From: Heliocidaris tuberculata
Lineage: Eukaryota; Echinodermata; Echinoidea; Camarodonta; Echinometridae
DNA length: 64,000 bases
Direction of reading: 5' to 3'
Assembly (NCBI GenBank): GCA_025618425.1
Contig: CM046838.1
Span: 45,525,302 to 45,589,301 of the forward strand
Position 1 is the stretch's first letter. Every line of letters begins with the position of its first letter. This document shows, piece after piece, positions 1 to 11,632 of the stretch. The notes under the pieces were generated by a model. That model was not told the DNA's origin and made no database searches. It saw only the letters and a program-made list of their open reading frames with translations. The position numbers and the translations under genes are program-made.

Positions 1-234
1 ATGGCGTACATCGTACAAAATCAACTCCGTGCTTCCTCAGTCCCTCCAAGTCATTTACATCTGGGCAATTTCCAAGCGTTACGGAAAGTCATTCACAACG
101 AATTTTCAAGTTTGAAAGAAGAATATTATGAACATCGTACTGAATATTTCAAATTGATAGTTCAATACATAACTACTACGAGGGTACCTTCACAACTGTT
201 GAGTTTATGTCAATTATTCATCAGAATGATATGA
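1..234 (+). CDS. Hypothetical partial ORF at window edge
   Basis: An open frame of 77 codons runs from an ATG at base 1 to a TGA at 232-234. It reads as an ordinary mixed-composition peptide (charged, with Leu/Tyr-rich stretches) rather than a simple-repeat translation, so it could be an exon or the end of a gene that starts before the window. I do not recognise a family. The true start is probably outside the window, and a CAG at 38-40 could be a splice acceptor. A chance ORF or a transposon fragment is equally possible. Confidence 0.2.
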   Translation: MAYIVQNQLRASSVPPSHLHLGNFQALRKVIHNEFSSLKEEYYEHRTEYFKLIVQYITTTRVPSQLLSLCQLFIRMI

Positions 235-451
235 CTTTTACACAGAATAATAAATTACTCAAACTCTTTGAACTTTGAATATGTACTAGTTTTTCAAGAT
301 TGCTGTGGCATTCTGTAGAATGTTAGCTTTGATACATCACCATGTTCCAGGAAATCATTTGAATACAAAATGAAACAGCGTTCGGAATGACCGTTACAGA
401 ATGACTTCTGAAAGTTAATGGGAAAAGGTGTGTAAAATTCATATCATGTAA

Positions 452-951
452 NNNNNNNNNNNNNNNNNNNNNNNNNNNNNNNNNNNNNNNNNNNNNNNNN
501 NNNNNNNNNNNNNNNNNNNNNNNNNNNNNNNNNNNNNNNNNNNNNNNNNNNNNNNNNNNNNNNNNNNNNNNNNNNNNNNNNNNNNNNNNNNNNNNNNNNN
601 NNNNNNNNNNNNNNNNNNNNNNNNNNNNNNNNNNNNNNNNNNNNNNNNNNNNNNNNNNNNNNNNNNNNNNNNNNNNNNNNNNNNNNNNNNNNNNNNNNNN
701 NNNNNNNNNNNNNNNNNNNNNNNNNNNNNNNNNNNNNNNNNNNNNNNNNNNNNNNNNNNNNNNNNNNNNNNNNNNNNNNNNNNNNNNNNNNNNNNNNNNN
801 NNNNNNNNNNNNNNNNNNNNNNNNNNNNNNNNNNNNNNNNNNNNNNNNNNNNNNNNNNNNNNNNNNNNNNNNNNNNNNNNNNNNNNNNNNNNNNNNNNNN
901 NNNNNNNNNNNNNNNNNNNNNNNNNNNNNNNNNNNNNNNNNNNNNNNNNNN
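452..951. other. Assembly gap (500 Ns)
   Basis: Exactly 500 N bases. The gap lies immediately before the first copy of a repeat whose second copy starts at 3091, so it probably hides sequence equivalent to some of 1885-3090. The round size suggests a placeholder of unknown length. Confidence 0.99.
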
Positions 952-1040
952 GTTATCTCTATTGGAAATATTTTTGGTCCATTGGTAAAGCACTTGCCTC
1001 CCATTCCGGCGACCCAGGTTCGACTCCGGGTGGGTCCATT

Positions 1041-1079
<39 letters not shown>

Positions 1080-1884
1080 CTTTCATTCTACCATCTTCTT
1101 CGACTATTATAACATATACCATCACAAACAATGTAAAAAACTGCCTAATTTTGCGTGTTATGTCCATTGAAAGTAGTGTGCAGTAGTTTGTGTAGAATCT
1201 CATTCCCTGTCGTGTGTTAAAGCTAAGGGGATAATCTTCCACATGTCCTGCAATATCAAATCGTCCAGTTCGTTATCCCGATTTCTCCAAATCGGCTCAG
1301 ACAATTTTCTTCATTTTTTCGTCAGTCATCAGTCCTAATAAGGTTCTAGTTCCCACATCTTTTTCAAGGTCATCAGGTTATTGTGACGTCATCAGGCGCC
1401 ATTTTGTGAAAATCAAACTTATGGTCATATGTTCATAACGAAATGTCATTTCTCTTTCATATTTGGCATGGTTAAGGTCACTGTCCATTCCAGTCAAGGT
1501 CATTTCGTTAAACGCGCGCGTACGCGTACGTCCGCGCGTCCGTGCGCGCGCAAATTTAGAAATGATCCAAAACCGTCCCCAATTCATTTTGCAAACGTTT
1601 CATGCCATTTCAAGCACTTTTCGAAAAATCGCCCATTAAAACTGAACCTGTAGGGGCGCTATGCCACTTAGGTTATCGTGGTTATTGTCATCATTATTGT
1701 CATTATGATCATCATTATCAATATATCATTATCGTCACTGTCATCACTTATATGACCATATCTTATGATCATTGTCGTCAACATTATGATTATAATCTTG
1801 CAGAAATATTATCACACCTGACAAAGCACTTTGCCACAAAGACAGACCACCTAATTCGTCTTCAGTGACGAATTAAATTTCTAG
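952..1884 (+). repeat. Helitron-like repeat, copy 1, with tRNA-like head
   Basis: This block is almost identical to 3091-4010. It opens TTATCTCTATTGG, followed by a tRNA-Gly-like module (about 978-1040), a poly-T run, a CG-rich alternating tract near 1515-1550, and ends with a hairpin (AATTCGTC / GACGAATT arms, 1854-1874) and then CTAG at 1881-1884 followed by T. A 3' hairpin a few bases before CTRR, with insertion before T, is the known Helitron terminus. No Rep/helicase ORF is visible, so it would be non-autonomous. Differences from copy 2 are mostly single-base indels. The Helitron assignment is an inference from termini only. Confidence 0.55.
978..1040 (+). other. tRNA-Gly-like SINE module (copy 1)
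   Basis: The sequence TGGTCCATTGGTAAAGCAC resembles a tRNA D-arm / A box and GGTTCGACTCC is a good B box. Between them, GCCTCCCA resembles a Gly(CCC) anticodon arm. The module runs into ~35 T and lacks a paired acceptor stem, so it is a tRNA-derived repeat and not a functional tRNA gene. A second copy is at 3116-3177. Confidence 0.55.
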
Positions 1885-3090
1885 TTTATTCTTTATTTTT
1901 ATTTTTTTCCCCATTTCTTGTGGCCGTGACTTCTCAAAATCAACTGGATCAATTTTCTTCAAATTTTCGTCAGTTATCAGGCCTATCAAGGTCAAGTGCC
2001 CCTATCTTTTTCAAGGTCATCAGGTCATCGTGACGTCATCCAGGCGCCATTTTGTGAAATCACATTATCGATCATATCTTCATAACGAGTCATCAAAAAT
2101 GAACCATATTAAACACACATAAACTTCAGGTCAAGGGTCAATGTCAAATGTCAGCAAAATCTGCGGGCACGTCATGACGCGCACGTACGCGCGCGTCAAA
2201 ATTTAGAAATGATCAAAATCACTTTTTGATCAAAGGAGAGTACAGTTCAGGTCATTTTAAGCATTTCAAAATTTTGCGCAGCGCACGCGTCTGCGCGTGC
2301 GTTTTGCGCCGTGCGCAGCACGTACGGAAGGTAGAAATGCCGTTTTTTTTTGCATGGTATCGATTTCTGATAAAATCTTGACAATTTCCAATTAGTTTCA
2401 GTCATTCTTGACATCTAATAATGCCGCAACGCGTGCGTCAAACTTTAAAATCCGTTTGCGCGCGTCTATGGCGAAAATAACGTAAAAACGTGCAAAAAAC
2501 AATGCCTCTACAAAATTAACTCTAGCTCTTTAAATAGTCCATAAACCCCCCAATTTTTTTTCATATTTGGGTAGAGGAGGAATCATAGATATAAATTTCA
2601 TGGGTAATTTGAGCCTCAATTATATTGCAAAGTCATCAAAATGGCGTCTAAACTCAAAATTTCATTTTTCAAAAATGACGTCATCAATTTATGCAAATTT
2701 CACTATAACTCCTTTAATATTGGTCATTTTTCGCCCAATTTGGATATGATGTAGCTGAGACAATTCTCTACAAGATCAGTCACCACGATTTTTCATTTTG
2801 ACAAAGGGATCATGGTGTATTTTTGCGAATAAAGGAGGTATGTCAATTTTTCTCATTTTGCGTGTATTCTCTATGGGAGATGACTTTTTCTCAAATCTTG
2901 ATTCTACATTTCCCGTCTTCTTTGAGCAGTATCTCTGTTATTTCTGCTCGATTTTCTCCCAAATTTTGGTATGTTATAGCTGAGACTATAAGCTTTTACA
3001 AGTGTGCCCTCCAATTTTTGATCAGATGTCGGGATCATGCCCCCTTTTTTACTACAAAATGTCATTTGAGAATCCCGTTTTTCGTCTAGT
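1885..3090 (+). repeat. Unit between the two repeat copies, internally repetitive
   Basis: This stretch lies between the two near-identical blocks. It repeats part of their interior in diverged form: the pattern of CAAGGTCATCAGG, TGACGTCATC and GGCGCCATTTTGTGAAA near 1925-2090 matches 1340-1420 and 3480-3540. It also contains CG-rich alternating tracts (2160-2200, 2275-2330). No credible coding region is present. Together with the following copy it makes a ~2.1 kb unit. Confidence 0.5.
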
Positions 3091-3173
3091 GTTATCTCTA
3101 TTGGAAATATTTTTGGTCCATTGGTAAAGCACTTGCCTCCCATTCCGGCGACCCGGTTCGACTCCGGGTGGGT

Positions 3174-3209
<36 letters not shown>

Positions 3210-4010
3210 CTTTCATTCTACCATCTTCTTCGACTATTATAACATATACCATCACAAACAATGTAAAAAACTGCCTAATTTTGCGTGTTATGTCCATTGA
3301 AAGTAGTGTGCAGTAGTTTGTGTAGAATCTCATTCCCTGTCGTGTGTTAAAGCTAAGGGGATAATCTTCCACATGTCCTGCAATATCAAATCGTCCAGTT
3401 CGTTTCCCGATTTCTCCAAATCGGCTCAGACAATTTTCTTCATATTTTCGTCAGTCATCAGTCCTAATAGGTCAAGTTCCCACATCTTTTTCAAGGTCAT
3501 CAGGTTATTGTGACGTCATCCAGGCGCCATTTTGTGAAAATCACACTTATGGTCATATGTTCATAACGAAATGTCATTTCTCTTTCATATTTGGCATGGT
3601 TAAGGTCACTGTCATTCCAGTCAAGGTCATTTCGTTAAACGCGCGCGTACGCGTACGTCCGCGCGTCCGTGCGCGCGCAAAATTTAGAAATGATCCAAAC
3701 CGTCCCCAATTCATTTTGCAAACGTTTCATGCCATTTAAGCACTTTTCGAAAAATCGCCCATAAAACTGAACCTGTAGGGGCGCTATGCCACTTAGGTTA
3801 TCGTGGTTATTGTCATCATTATTGTCATTATGATCATCATTATCAATATATCATTATCGTCACTGTCATCAACTTATATGACCATATCTTATGATCATTG
3901 TCGTCAACATTATGATTATAATCTTGCAGAAATATTATCACACCTGACAAAGCACTTTGCCACAAAGACAGACCACCTAATTCGTCTTCAGTGACGAATT
4001 AAATTTCTAG
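3091..4010 (+). repeat. Helitron-like repeat, copy 2, with tRNA-like head
   Basis: Second copy of the 952-1884 block in the same orientation. It has the same tRNA-like head, poly-T, CG-rich tract, 3' hairpin and terminal CTAG (4007-4010), again followed by T but by otherwise different flanking sequence. The shared 3' boundary in two different flanks supports a defined element end at CTAG. Confidence 0.55.
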
Positions 4011-4032
4011 TGTTGACTTTGATTTCCCTCAG

Positions 4033-4193
4033 ATAATAACATGGCAAGGAACTAACTTGTGGCTGATCTACTTGAAGATCTAGAGGATTTAAAGCCTAAT
4101 AGACGTCTTAAATATCTGCGTATTTGCACAACTCAACAAGTGTTGCAGGTGCCGGATGAAGCGGATTTTGATGAGACCGTGAGAAATAAACAG
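4033..4193 (+). pseudogene. Possible exon with early in-frame stop
   Basis: A pyrimidine-rich acceptor (TTTCCCTCAG, ending 4032) and a consensus-like donor (CAG/GTAGGT at 4191-4199) bracket 161 bases. An ATG at 4041 is followed after four codons by TAA; after that the same frame is open for 46 codons to the donor, giving a leucine/charge-rich peptide that begins LVADLLEDLEDLK. That opening faintly recalls helical DAPIN/pyrin-type adaptor domains, but the match is too weak to name. It directly follows a repeat copy and precedes a MITE, so it may be a stranded, broken exon. Confidence 0.25.
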
Positions 4194-4203
4194 GTAGGTA
4201 CGT

Positions 4204-4612
4204 CTAGACCTAACTAGTTAGACTAGACCGAAAATTCTGTCTCTCGATCTCGTTGTTAGCCTCTTCACTTAGAGACAGAAGCGGGCCATTTGATCTCCTG
4301 TGCAAAACCGACTACACGCCGACGTAGTTGGAAAAATCGCTTTAATTTTATTTTTCCTCCCGCATATATATTGATTAGGCCTAGGCTTACTCATTCAAGA
4401 ATCTGTTCAACTTACCACTTTGTCTGTATAATCCATTCAATGCACCATTTTCAGGTTATTCAGGGTCCAAGGTATTCTCCGTTTGAAAATCTTACAGCTG
4501 TTGTGTAGTCGGTGTGTGGTCGGTTTGCTTAGTAGATCGAACGGCCCGCTTCTTCCAAGTGAAGAGGCTAACGAACGAGAGACAGAATTTTCGGTCTAGT
4601 TAGACCTAGACC
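4204..4612. mobile_element. MITE with ~60 bp terminal inverted repeats
   Basis: GACCGAAAATTCTGTCTCTC near 4226 is matched in inverse by the block ending TTTTCGGTC at 4596, and both arms continue through GTTAGCCTCTTCACTT and AAGCGGGCC. The palindrome extends weakly into CTAG-rich flanks, so the exact ends and target duplication (TA or CTAG) are uncertain. A 5'-truncated relative lies at about 17120-17406. No ORF of note. Confidence 0.75.
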
Positions 4613-5053
4613 TATGCAGCTAAAAATTATAGGTCTGGTAGTGGTAGTGTATCCAGGATCAGTTTACTTGGGGGGGGGGGGGGTTGATGTGTTCACAATA
4701 AAGAGAGACAGTTTTTAGTTTACATACTTGTCCAACCAAAACAGCAACAACAAAGTCATCAATTTTTTTTCTGAGAGAATAGACATTTCATTTGTCTTTT
4801 TTCTTTATCCACCTCTGAGATCTGTTTTCTTAAGTGTAGTATTACATCAGCTTTTTTAGTGTCTTTAAAAATCAATTATGAGATCTTTAGGGGATGTTCA
4901 GTATGATGTCCGTTATAAATAAAATTTTTAGTCCTCTTAATAATTATATTAAACATTTCATTCATTCCTGCAAATAGAAACAAACCAAATAAGAAGGATG
5001 AACTTATGTTATTGATATATTATTTATTATTATTTTACTTATTATTATCATCA

Positions 5054-5097
<44 letters not shown>

Positions 5098-7197
5098 TTC
5101 AGGGCCAAAACATTACACTTTCAGTTAAAATCTATGAATCTTTTTAGGATGGATTGTAGTTAGGATTTATCCTCTTTGAAAACATCAAGAGGGTGAGGAT
5201 GAGTGTATATGTGATTTTTTTTTTCTTAATGTAGGATAATGCTTCTCTACTTCATCTATTACAGATGATGATGATAAAAATGAAGGCTTACCCACTGTGA
5301 ATGAAGACAAATTCTGAGAGAAACAAATACTTAGCTGCTCCAGTTTTGCATGGTAGGTTGCTATCTGTGGGTGTTGATTTGTTTTTGTTTGTGTGTGTTT
5401 TGGGGTGTTTTTTTTTGGGGGGGGCGGGGGTGCAGAACAGCCTAATAGTACTCTTCATGATTTTTTTCAACGCCTCTTAATTACCAGCTTCTCCGTGGTT
5501 ACGTGAATCAGGGAAAATTATAGAATATGTTAAAGGGGGGGGGGCAAAATGATATATTTGCCTTCAATATTATGGGGGGGGGGGGGGCAACTGCCCACTT
5601 GCCACCCCATAATCGACGCCACTGGTTGTTATTAGTATCTCAATACAATCTAGGTACATATTTTTATTTTTTTTACATGAACATAATTTTCCTGAGACTT
5701 TACTAATTTGGTTTCTTTTGAATAGCCTTGAAAATTTTATGTGTCCAACTGGACAAACTTTTTTCCTCTTTTAATACTTTTGAGAATTCCCACTTAGTGT
5801 TAATAGAAAGCTCTAAATTTCAGTATTTCTAAAAAATTCTAATTGTTGCTTTTTAATTATCAAATACACAATGGATTCTATTTTCTAAAATCTTTCTTCT
5901 TTTCTTTCAACAGGCATGGATTTCTACTTCAGCTCTTCAGTGAAATAGCCCCCTGCTTTGATCAACATCATATTAAAATCATACCTGGATTCAAGTCTAA
6001 TATGCATAATTAGAATGACTGAAGAGGAGTTTAAAGTTCTTCATTTATATCTTAACCATCTTACCCACCCCCTCCCCATGTCAAATGTTGTAGTCACATG
6101 CAGCCATTTTTTGTAGTCGCTCGTTATTGAGAGGAGGTCTTCCTCTTCTATGTGACCTAGTGACATTACATGGCCCCTAATGATACTAAGATAAGCACTG
6201 CCAGAGCCACTTGGCCTCTCCTTTATTAAATCTTCTCCCCGTGTATAACAATTAGTAATAATAATCTAGTTCATTGATTCTATGATTTTTTTCTAATTGA
6301 ATTATTATTCTATTATTGATCTACTGAGAAAATCCATACTATTCAACATTTTATTTAACTGAAAACTATAGAATTAGATCTGTGTGTATCCCCCCCCCCT
6401 CTTTTTTTTTTTATAGTTAGACTTATAATACTAGCAATAAGCAATATACATGTACCAACTAAAAATGAGATTAATCATTTAATTTAAATTTCTTAGAACT
6501 GTCAACATTATCTTGATTTCAAGAGTAAAATTGTTGTCATTGGTGTGTGTTTTGAACATGGAACTTAGATGGTCATTTATTTCTTTTAACTTTTATTCAT
6601 TCTTTTGTGGGGTGTAGTGGGTAAATAAGTTAATGATATATATTTCTACATTGTAATTCAAATAATTTACCTGTTGGAAAGGGATTGAAATTAATAACGT
6701 ATGATTCATTTAGATTGAAATTCATTTTTTTTTAATGCATGTACAATTTTGTACTACTCTCAAGTCGGTTGTGATGGAAATTTATTCTTTATTTGTTTTG
6801 TTGTATTTGAAAGAGTGTAAGACTGCAGATAATTTTTTTTTTTTTTTTTAAGGAAAAGAATTAAACGTTAAGAAGTAAGACAATGTCTAAACTTCTCTAA
6901 AGACTCTCCTCATTTCTTTATGCAGGAAAATATTAAAAAGTAAGAAAATATAAACTTATTTCCGAATCGACGTGTGTAAATAATTGCACCTTAAATCTTG
7001 ATTGTAAGAAAGATAAACATGTAATTGAAAGTTATTCCCTGAACATGCCAAAGGTCCTCTCACGTTATATCAATGAAATGAACCAGGACGTGTGATCGAG
7101 GTGTATGAGAGAGAGAGAGAGAGATAAAAGAGAGAGAGAGGGGGAAGAAAAAAAATGATGAGAAAATGTGAAAATGAGAAAGAGAAGGGGGGGGGGG
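4613..7197. other. Non-coding interval with simple repeats
   Basis: No credible gene seen. It holds G runs (4672-4684, 5418-5428, 5536-5543, 5574-5587), an (ATT)n microsatellite (about 5013-5098), and a motif at about 5588-5623 ending in CGACGCCACTGG that resembles the end of common invertebrate hAT-type MITEs. Otherwise it is AT-rich unique-looking sequence. Confidence 0.6.
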
Positions 7198-7562
7198 CAG
7201 TGGCATAACTGGACCTTGGCGTCAAGAGGGGCAAAACTTCTGAGGAAATGATGAGCAAAAACTGCTTGGAGGGAGATTCGTATTTTTTTCTTCTCGCCAG
7301 CCCTTCAAAAGTCGCTCGGGGGGGGGGGGGGGGGGGTCACCAGATTTTATGGGGTCCAGTTTTACTCCATAATTCTCTGACAAGCAAAAAAAAAAAAAAA
7401 ATGTTATCAGTTCCAAAAGAAAGGGGGGCACAATGTATACCGGTACTTTTTTTCAACAAAAAAAAAGGAAATAAAATAAATTGGGGGGGGGGGGGGGGTC
7501 AAAAGCTGTTAGGGGGGGCAATCTGCCCCTTGCTCTCCCCCCCCCCCCCTTGGGTACGCTAG
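7198..7562. mobile_element. Probable hAT-type MITE (CAGTGGCATA ends)
   Basis: The left end CAGTGGCATAACTGG and the right end GGGTACGCTAGTG (inverse CACTAGCGTACCC) are inverted and imperfectly matched, as in many invertebrate hAT-derived MITEs. Flanks are poly-G on both sides, so an 8-bp duplication cannot be judged. The interior is mostly G, A and C homopolymer runs, so open frames across it are not genes. Confidence 0.45.
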
Positions 7563-8876
7563 TGGGGGGGGGGGTGAGAGAGAGAGAGAGAGAGAGAGAA
7601 AGTTAAGAATAAAGGAGGAAGTATAATAGTTCGGGTCAACTAAAATGGCCGAATTTTCAAGGTTCATAATTCTCTTTGAAAGGTATGTTCACAAGACTAT
7701 AAGATTCACAAACATGGCAACAATGCAAAAGTTGCCCCTTAAGAAAATATAAGGATACCTCTTCCCCTACACTAAAATTTTATTCTTACCTTTGCCTTCG
7801 ATTGTACACCCCTCCCCCTTTTTTATAACTTCTTTATCATGCTGGTCAAAGAGAGCAAATTTATTAATTTCTTTGAAAAATTACTTATTATGAAATGTAA
7901 AAATTTTTCTCTTAATTCGTGAGATGTGATAAATATGAACAACATGTATTTATCTTCTTAATAACTACGGTATACAACTCCACTCGTACTCGACCACGGT
8001 GAATGGCGTCGACCTTTTCTGTGCTGAAAATCTATCAATTAGCAATCAATCACATGTTGGGACCTAATTATCATAAAGATTTAATGACACCACATGAATG
8101 ACGCCCATTCGTCAATTATCGATGCGCCGTCATTAGCCAAGTGGTGAATACATTAGCATACATGAATAGATTAAACGGATTTGACCTTTCTTAATGCGCA
8201 TGCGCGACACTGATCCACATTTTTATTTTACTTGCCGTGTTAACCATATACGCAATAGGAAGCATCTTACAAAATGAATAATGCATAGGGGCTTCGGGCG
8301 CGTTCAAATCGTGGCCAAATGTTACAGTGTAATGGCGGCCGCTTTAGGGGCTTGGTTCAGCCCAAAATTAAACTTTCAAGTCAATGTCGAAGTGACTCGA
8401 CCCTACTGACATATTTTGCTGTTCCCCTGAGCCTTCGAACGTTGATTTCATAATCATTACACATCCAGACATCCTCATTTATCAAGTAATTAGTCCTCCC
8501 GATTAGAAAATGTCTACAGCTCGAGGGCATGGAGTTAATTAAGACACTGCCCACTGCATGTCTGTTCATAATCTGGCTTAATTTTGCCAAGGCCATCTTA
8601 AACACGAAATAAATTCCTGAGCTGAAGTGGCGTATCCTGAATATAGGATCCAACCATGGATAAACTACCGAACGGATCCAACATAGGACCGAATATCAGC
8701 TTGTTTCCAATTTTTTTTTAAATTGTAAGAGAGACATTTTGAAAACTTTGCACTGTCGAGCGCTGCATTGGCTACGTCTGGCATTTTAATGTAGGCCTAT
8801 ATAATTTCGTCATATGAACACTGCACGCCTATATAATTTCGTCATAAGAACATTGTAGGATTTGTAGGCCTATTAT
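7563..8876. other. Non-coding interval with a short tandem duplication
   Basis: No gene recognised. It starts with a (GA)n tract (7575-7600). Near 8797-8850 a ~32 bp unit containing GCCTATATAATTTCGTCAT occurs twice in tandem, immediately before a MITE. Confidence 0.5.
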
Positions 8877-9451
8877 CCTGGGGGACCACTCAACTATATT
8901 GCTGTACCCAAGCGCGACCAAAAAAAAAAAAAAAATTACGCTTGAAAAGGGTAGTTTTTGCCGACTAAGGCGCGTGAGGCGCGTGACGCGTTTAGGATGT
9001 CAAAAACGCCAAAAATTGGAAAAAGGGGTATGTTTGTGGAGTTTTTCAATACGCCTTTAGGGTATCTTTCCCCCCTTAGTTGTCTGGATTTCGCCGGGGG
9101 ATTTTGTGCGATCTAGAATTGCACGAGTCTCTTTTGAAAACTTTGATAGTTGCTATTGACAGGATGTTTGAGAGGTTTAATTTAAATTGAGGTAGACCTT
9201 GTTAAGGGTTAAATGTTTAAGGTGGTTAAACCTTGACTTTTTAGAGGTTTAATTGAGGCAGACCTTGTTTAGGGGTATGTTTTACGGGTTATACTTGTTT
9301 AGGGGTAAAATTTCAAGAAAGCACGCGAAAATCCTTGAATAGGGTATAAATTTGACCAATGGATAAAACTTGTTTAGGGGGTGGTTTGGAAAACCTGTGG
9401 TCGCGCTTGTGTACAGCAATATATAGTTGAGTGCCCCCCCCCCCCCCCGGG
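8877..9451. mobile_element. hAT-like MITE with 8-bp target duplication
   Basis: The ends are inverted copies: CACTCAACTATATTGCTGTA...AGCGCGACCA at the left and TGGTCGCGCT...ATATATAGTTGAGTG at the right, capped by G/C runs. The element is flanked by CCTATTAT at 8869-8876 and again at 9452-9459, an exact 8-bp duplication as expected for hAT transposition. There is no transposase ORF in 575 bp, so it is non-autonomous. Confidence 0.8.
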
Positions 9452-9459
9452 CCTATTAT

Positions 9460-11100
9460 ATTGACAAAGAGACCACCCCGGTGCTTGAGGTAACGGTTGC
9501 CCGAATAAACTACTTTTTTTTGCCAGTTGCCACAAACATTCTCAAACTTTGTCCAGGGGGCCGAGAGGGGCTATTTCAAAACCCCCTTGGTCTGCCGCTG
9601 ATACTAACACGTAGCACTGATAAACATCAATGACGTCATGAAACAGATATCAGCTTTCTGCATGAAGATGGTGGGAATGTTGACAGAGTTCGTCCTTTTC
9701 GCATGAACTACTTTTAGATCAGACTTCAAAGACTTCAAGTTATTTTTCTTCACTCCCATACACATTATGATTGTGTGTACTATACTTTTTAGTCCGAAAC
9801 TTCATTGTTATTAGGACAAAAAATGCAGAGCCAGCTATATGGGGAAAAAATCAAATTGTATTTGTATATAACCACTGATACCGTTTTGAATGGGGATGGG
9901 GGGGGGGGGGGGGGTATCGGACCCTAACTTGCGCACAAAATTGGGTAGCAATAATTGTCGAGCAATCCAAACAAACAATAATTAAATTCGACATCATTAG
10001 TGGCGGGGGGGGGGGGGGGGGGTCGGAGGACAGAAAATTGAATAGGGGAGGGGTAGGATCGTTTTACATTCCCCCTAGAAACGCCCCTATAAGTTGAAAA
10101 AGTTGTCACCTCTCTTCGAAATTTGTACTGAATTCTTTAAATTTGTTTAAATAAAACAATGGTGTAAAAGGTTGAATCATTTTAAAAGCAAGAATTAGTT
10201 TCTGTTTTAAATCAACTCAACGGTGTAAATTGAATTCAATTACATGATCATAAAGATGGTGATGTTTGTTCCACCATAGGCCTATATACTGTAGAAAGAT
10301 CAGTTTCTACATGTTCTAAACAGGTTTATAATAACTGATCAAATTGAATCAATTACTGTGTTTACGAAATGCATCACTATAATTTCCATGCAAAACAATG
10401 CATTTTTGTTGTGTTATTTGCTGATCATGATTTCTCTGTATGAAATCACTAATTTAATTTGACCTCAATGCGGAATGAGAGAACAATTTGGCCTCTTTTA
10501 TAGTTCATGCTTCGAAAGCTGTAGGATGTCCTTATGTGAGGTCTCATTCTTGGCAACCTTTCAATTTTGTCTTTTTTTCTAAATGGAGGAAGAGCAATTA
10601 TCCAAAAATATACTCCCGTCATAAAAAAAGGAAAATGAAAAAAAGAAAAGAAAAAGAAAAGGGGATAGGGGCTGCATGGATAAGTATTCCACGCGGAACT
10701 CATAAAAGACATTAAAGGTTAATTCTATTCAGCATTTTTAATGTGAAAAGCAAAACGAGTTATTGAATTGTGTATATGAGATATCTGAAACTGTTTTAAG
10801 GGGATAATTTATATTAGAATGAATTAAGTTTTAAGCAAAGACATTATCGTTTATTATATATAAAGGGAAAGTTGCTTCTTTTGTTTCCTTATGATTTCTG
10901 AGTGCACTTCATAAACACACTAAAAAAGTTAATAGGCCATGATAAGCTCAAAATGCTATTTTTGAGAGAAATATCCCATCAAGTGTTTGTTGTTATCATT
11001 ATTGAAGTTTCCAAACATTTTCGACCAATATGTACGTCTTAATATAGCACCACTAATATACAAATGACCTGGGGGGGGGGGGGGGGGTGAAATAGACGGG

Positions 11101-11136
<36 letters not shown>

Positions 11137-11614
11137 GGGGGGGGGGGGGGGAGAGAAAAAGCGCATATGCGCCGAAAATTAAGAAATGCGAACTTTATAT
11201 CATGGAATTGCACTTTCGCTGACCGACGATAACAAAAACCAATTAAAGGGAAGGATATTATACGACTGAATCTGAAGGGGCGTGTAGGGGGTAAAACTAG
11301 GAGTAAAAAGATGTCTTACGGAAGCATCCCTTCTCTCTCTCTCTCTCTCTCTCTCTCTTTTCTCTCTCTCTCTCTCTCGCTGTCTCCCTGTCTTTCTCGC
11401 CACCTGCTTTTGAGCATAAAAACACCCTTTGGCAACCTGAACCAGGGAGATGGTAAAACTCCCATCTGCCTGCCTGAACTGTGCCTGGATGATATCTGTC
11501 GATCTCCAAACTTTCTTAAACCAAGGAGGTACTATAGGCAAGCTTGCCTAGTATAAACTTCCCCCGTTGTACCCCAACCCGCACCCCTGGGTGTGTCATG
11601 ATCACGTCATCATA
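9460..11614. other. Non-coding interval, homopolymer and GA/CT tracts
   Basis: No gene recognised. It includes long G runs near 9897-9914, 10004-10022 and 11071-11087, a purine-rich tract (10624-10662), (GA)n at 11105-11133 and (CT)n at 11331-11380. Open frames over these tracts are low-complexity artefacts. Confidence 0.55.
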
Positions 11615-11632
11615 CACACTAAGAAATAAAGG

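Noticed and set aside
978..1040. Functional tRNA-Gly gene
   Set aside because: A and B boxes are present but there is no proper acceptor-stem pairing, and both copies are embedded in a repeat and followed by long T runs; kept only as a tRNA-like module.
439..1242. Long open frame on the minus strand across the N gap
   Set aside because: Most of it is N bases and the rest is a poly-A/T repeat block; no coding evidence.
7248..7562. A 104-codon ORF
   Set aside because: Built from G, A and C homopolymer runs inside a MITE.
8381..8653. A 90-codon minus-strand gene
   Set aside because: No family resemblance, no splice sites or promoter features, and surrounded by repeats; length is within chance for this sequence.
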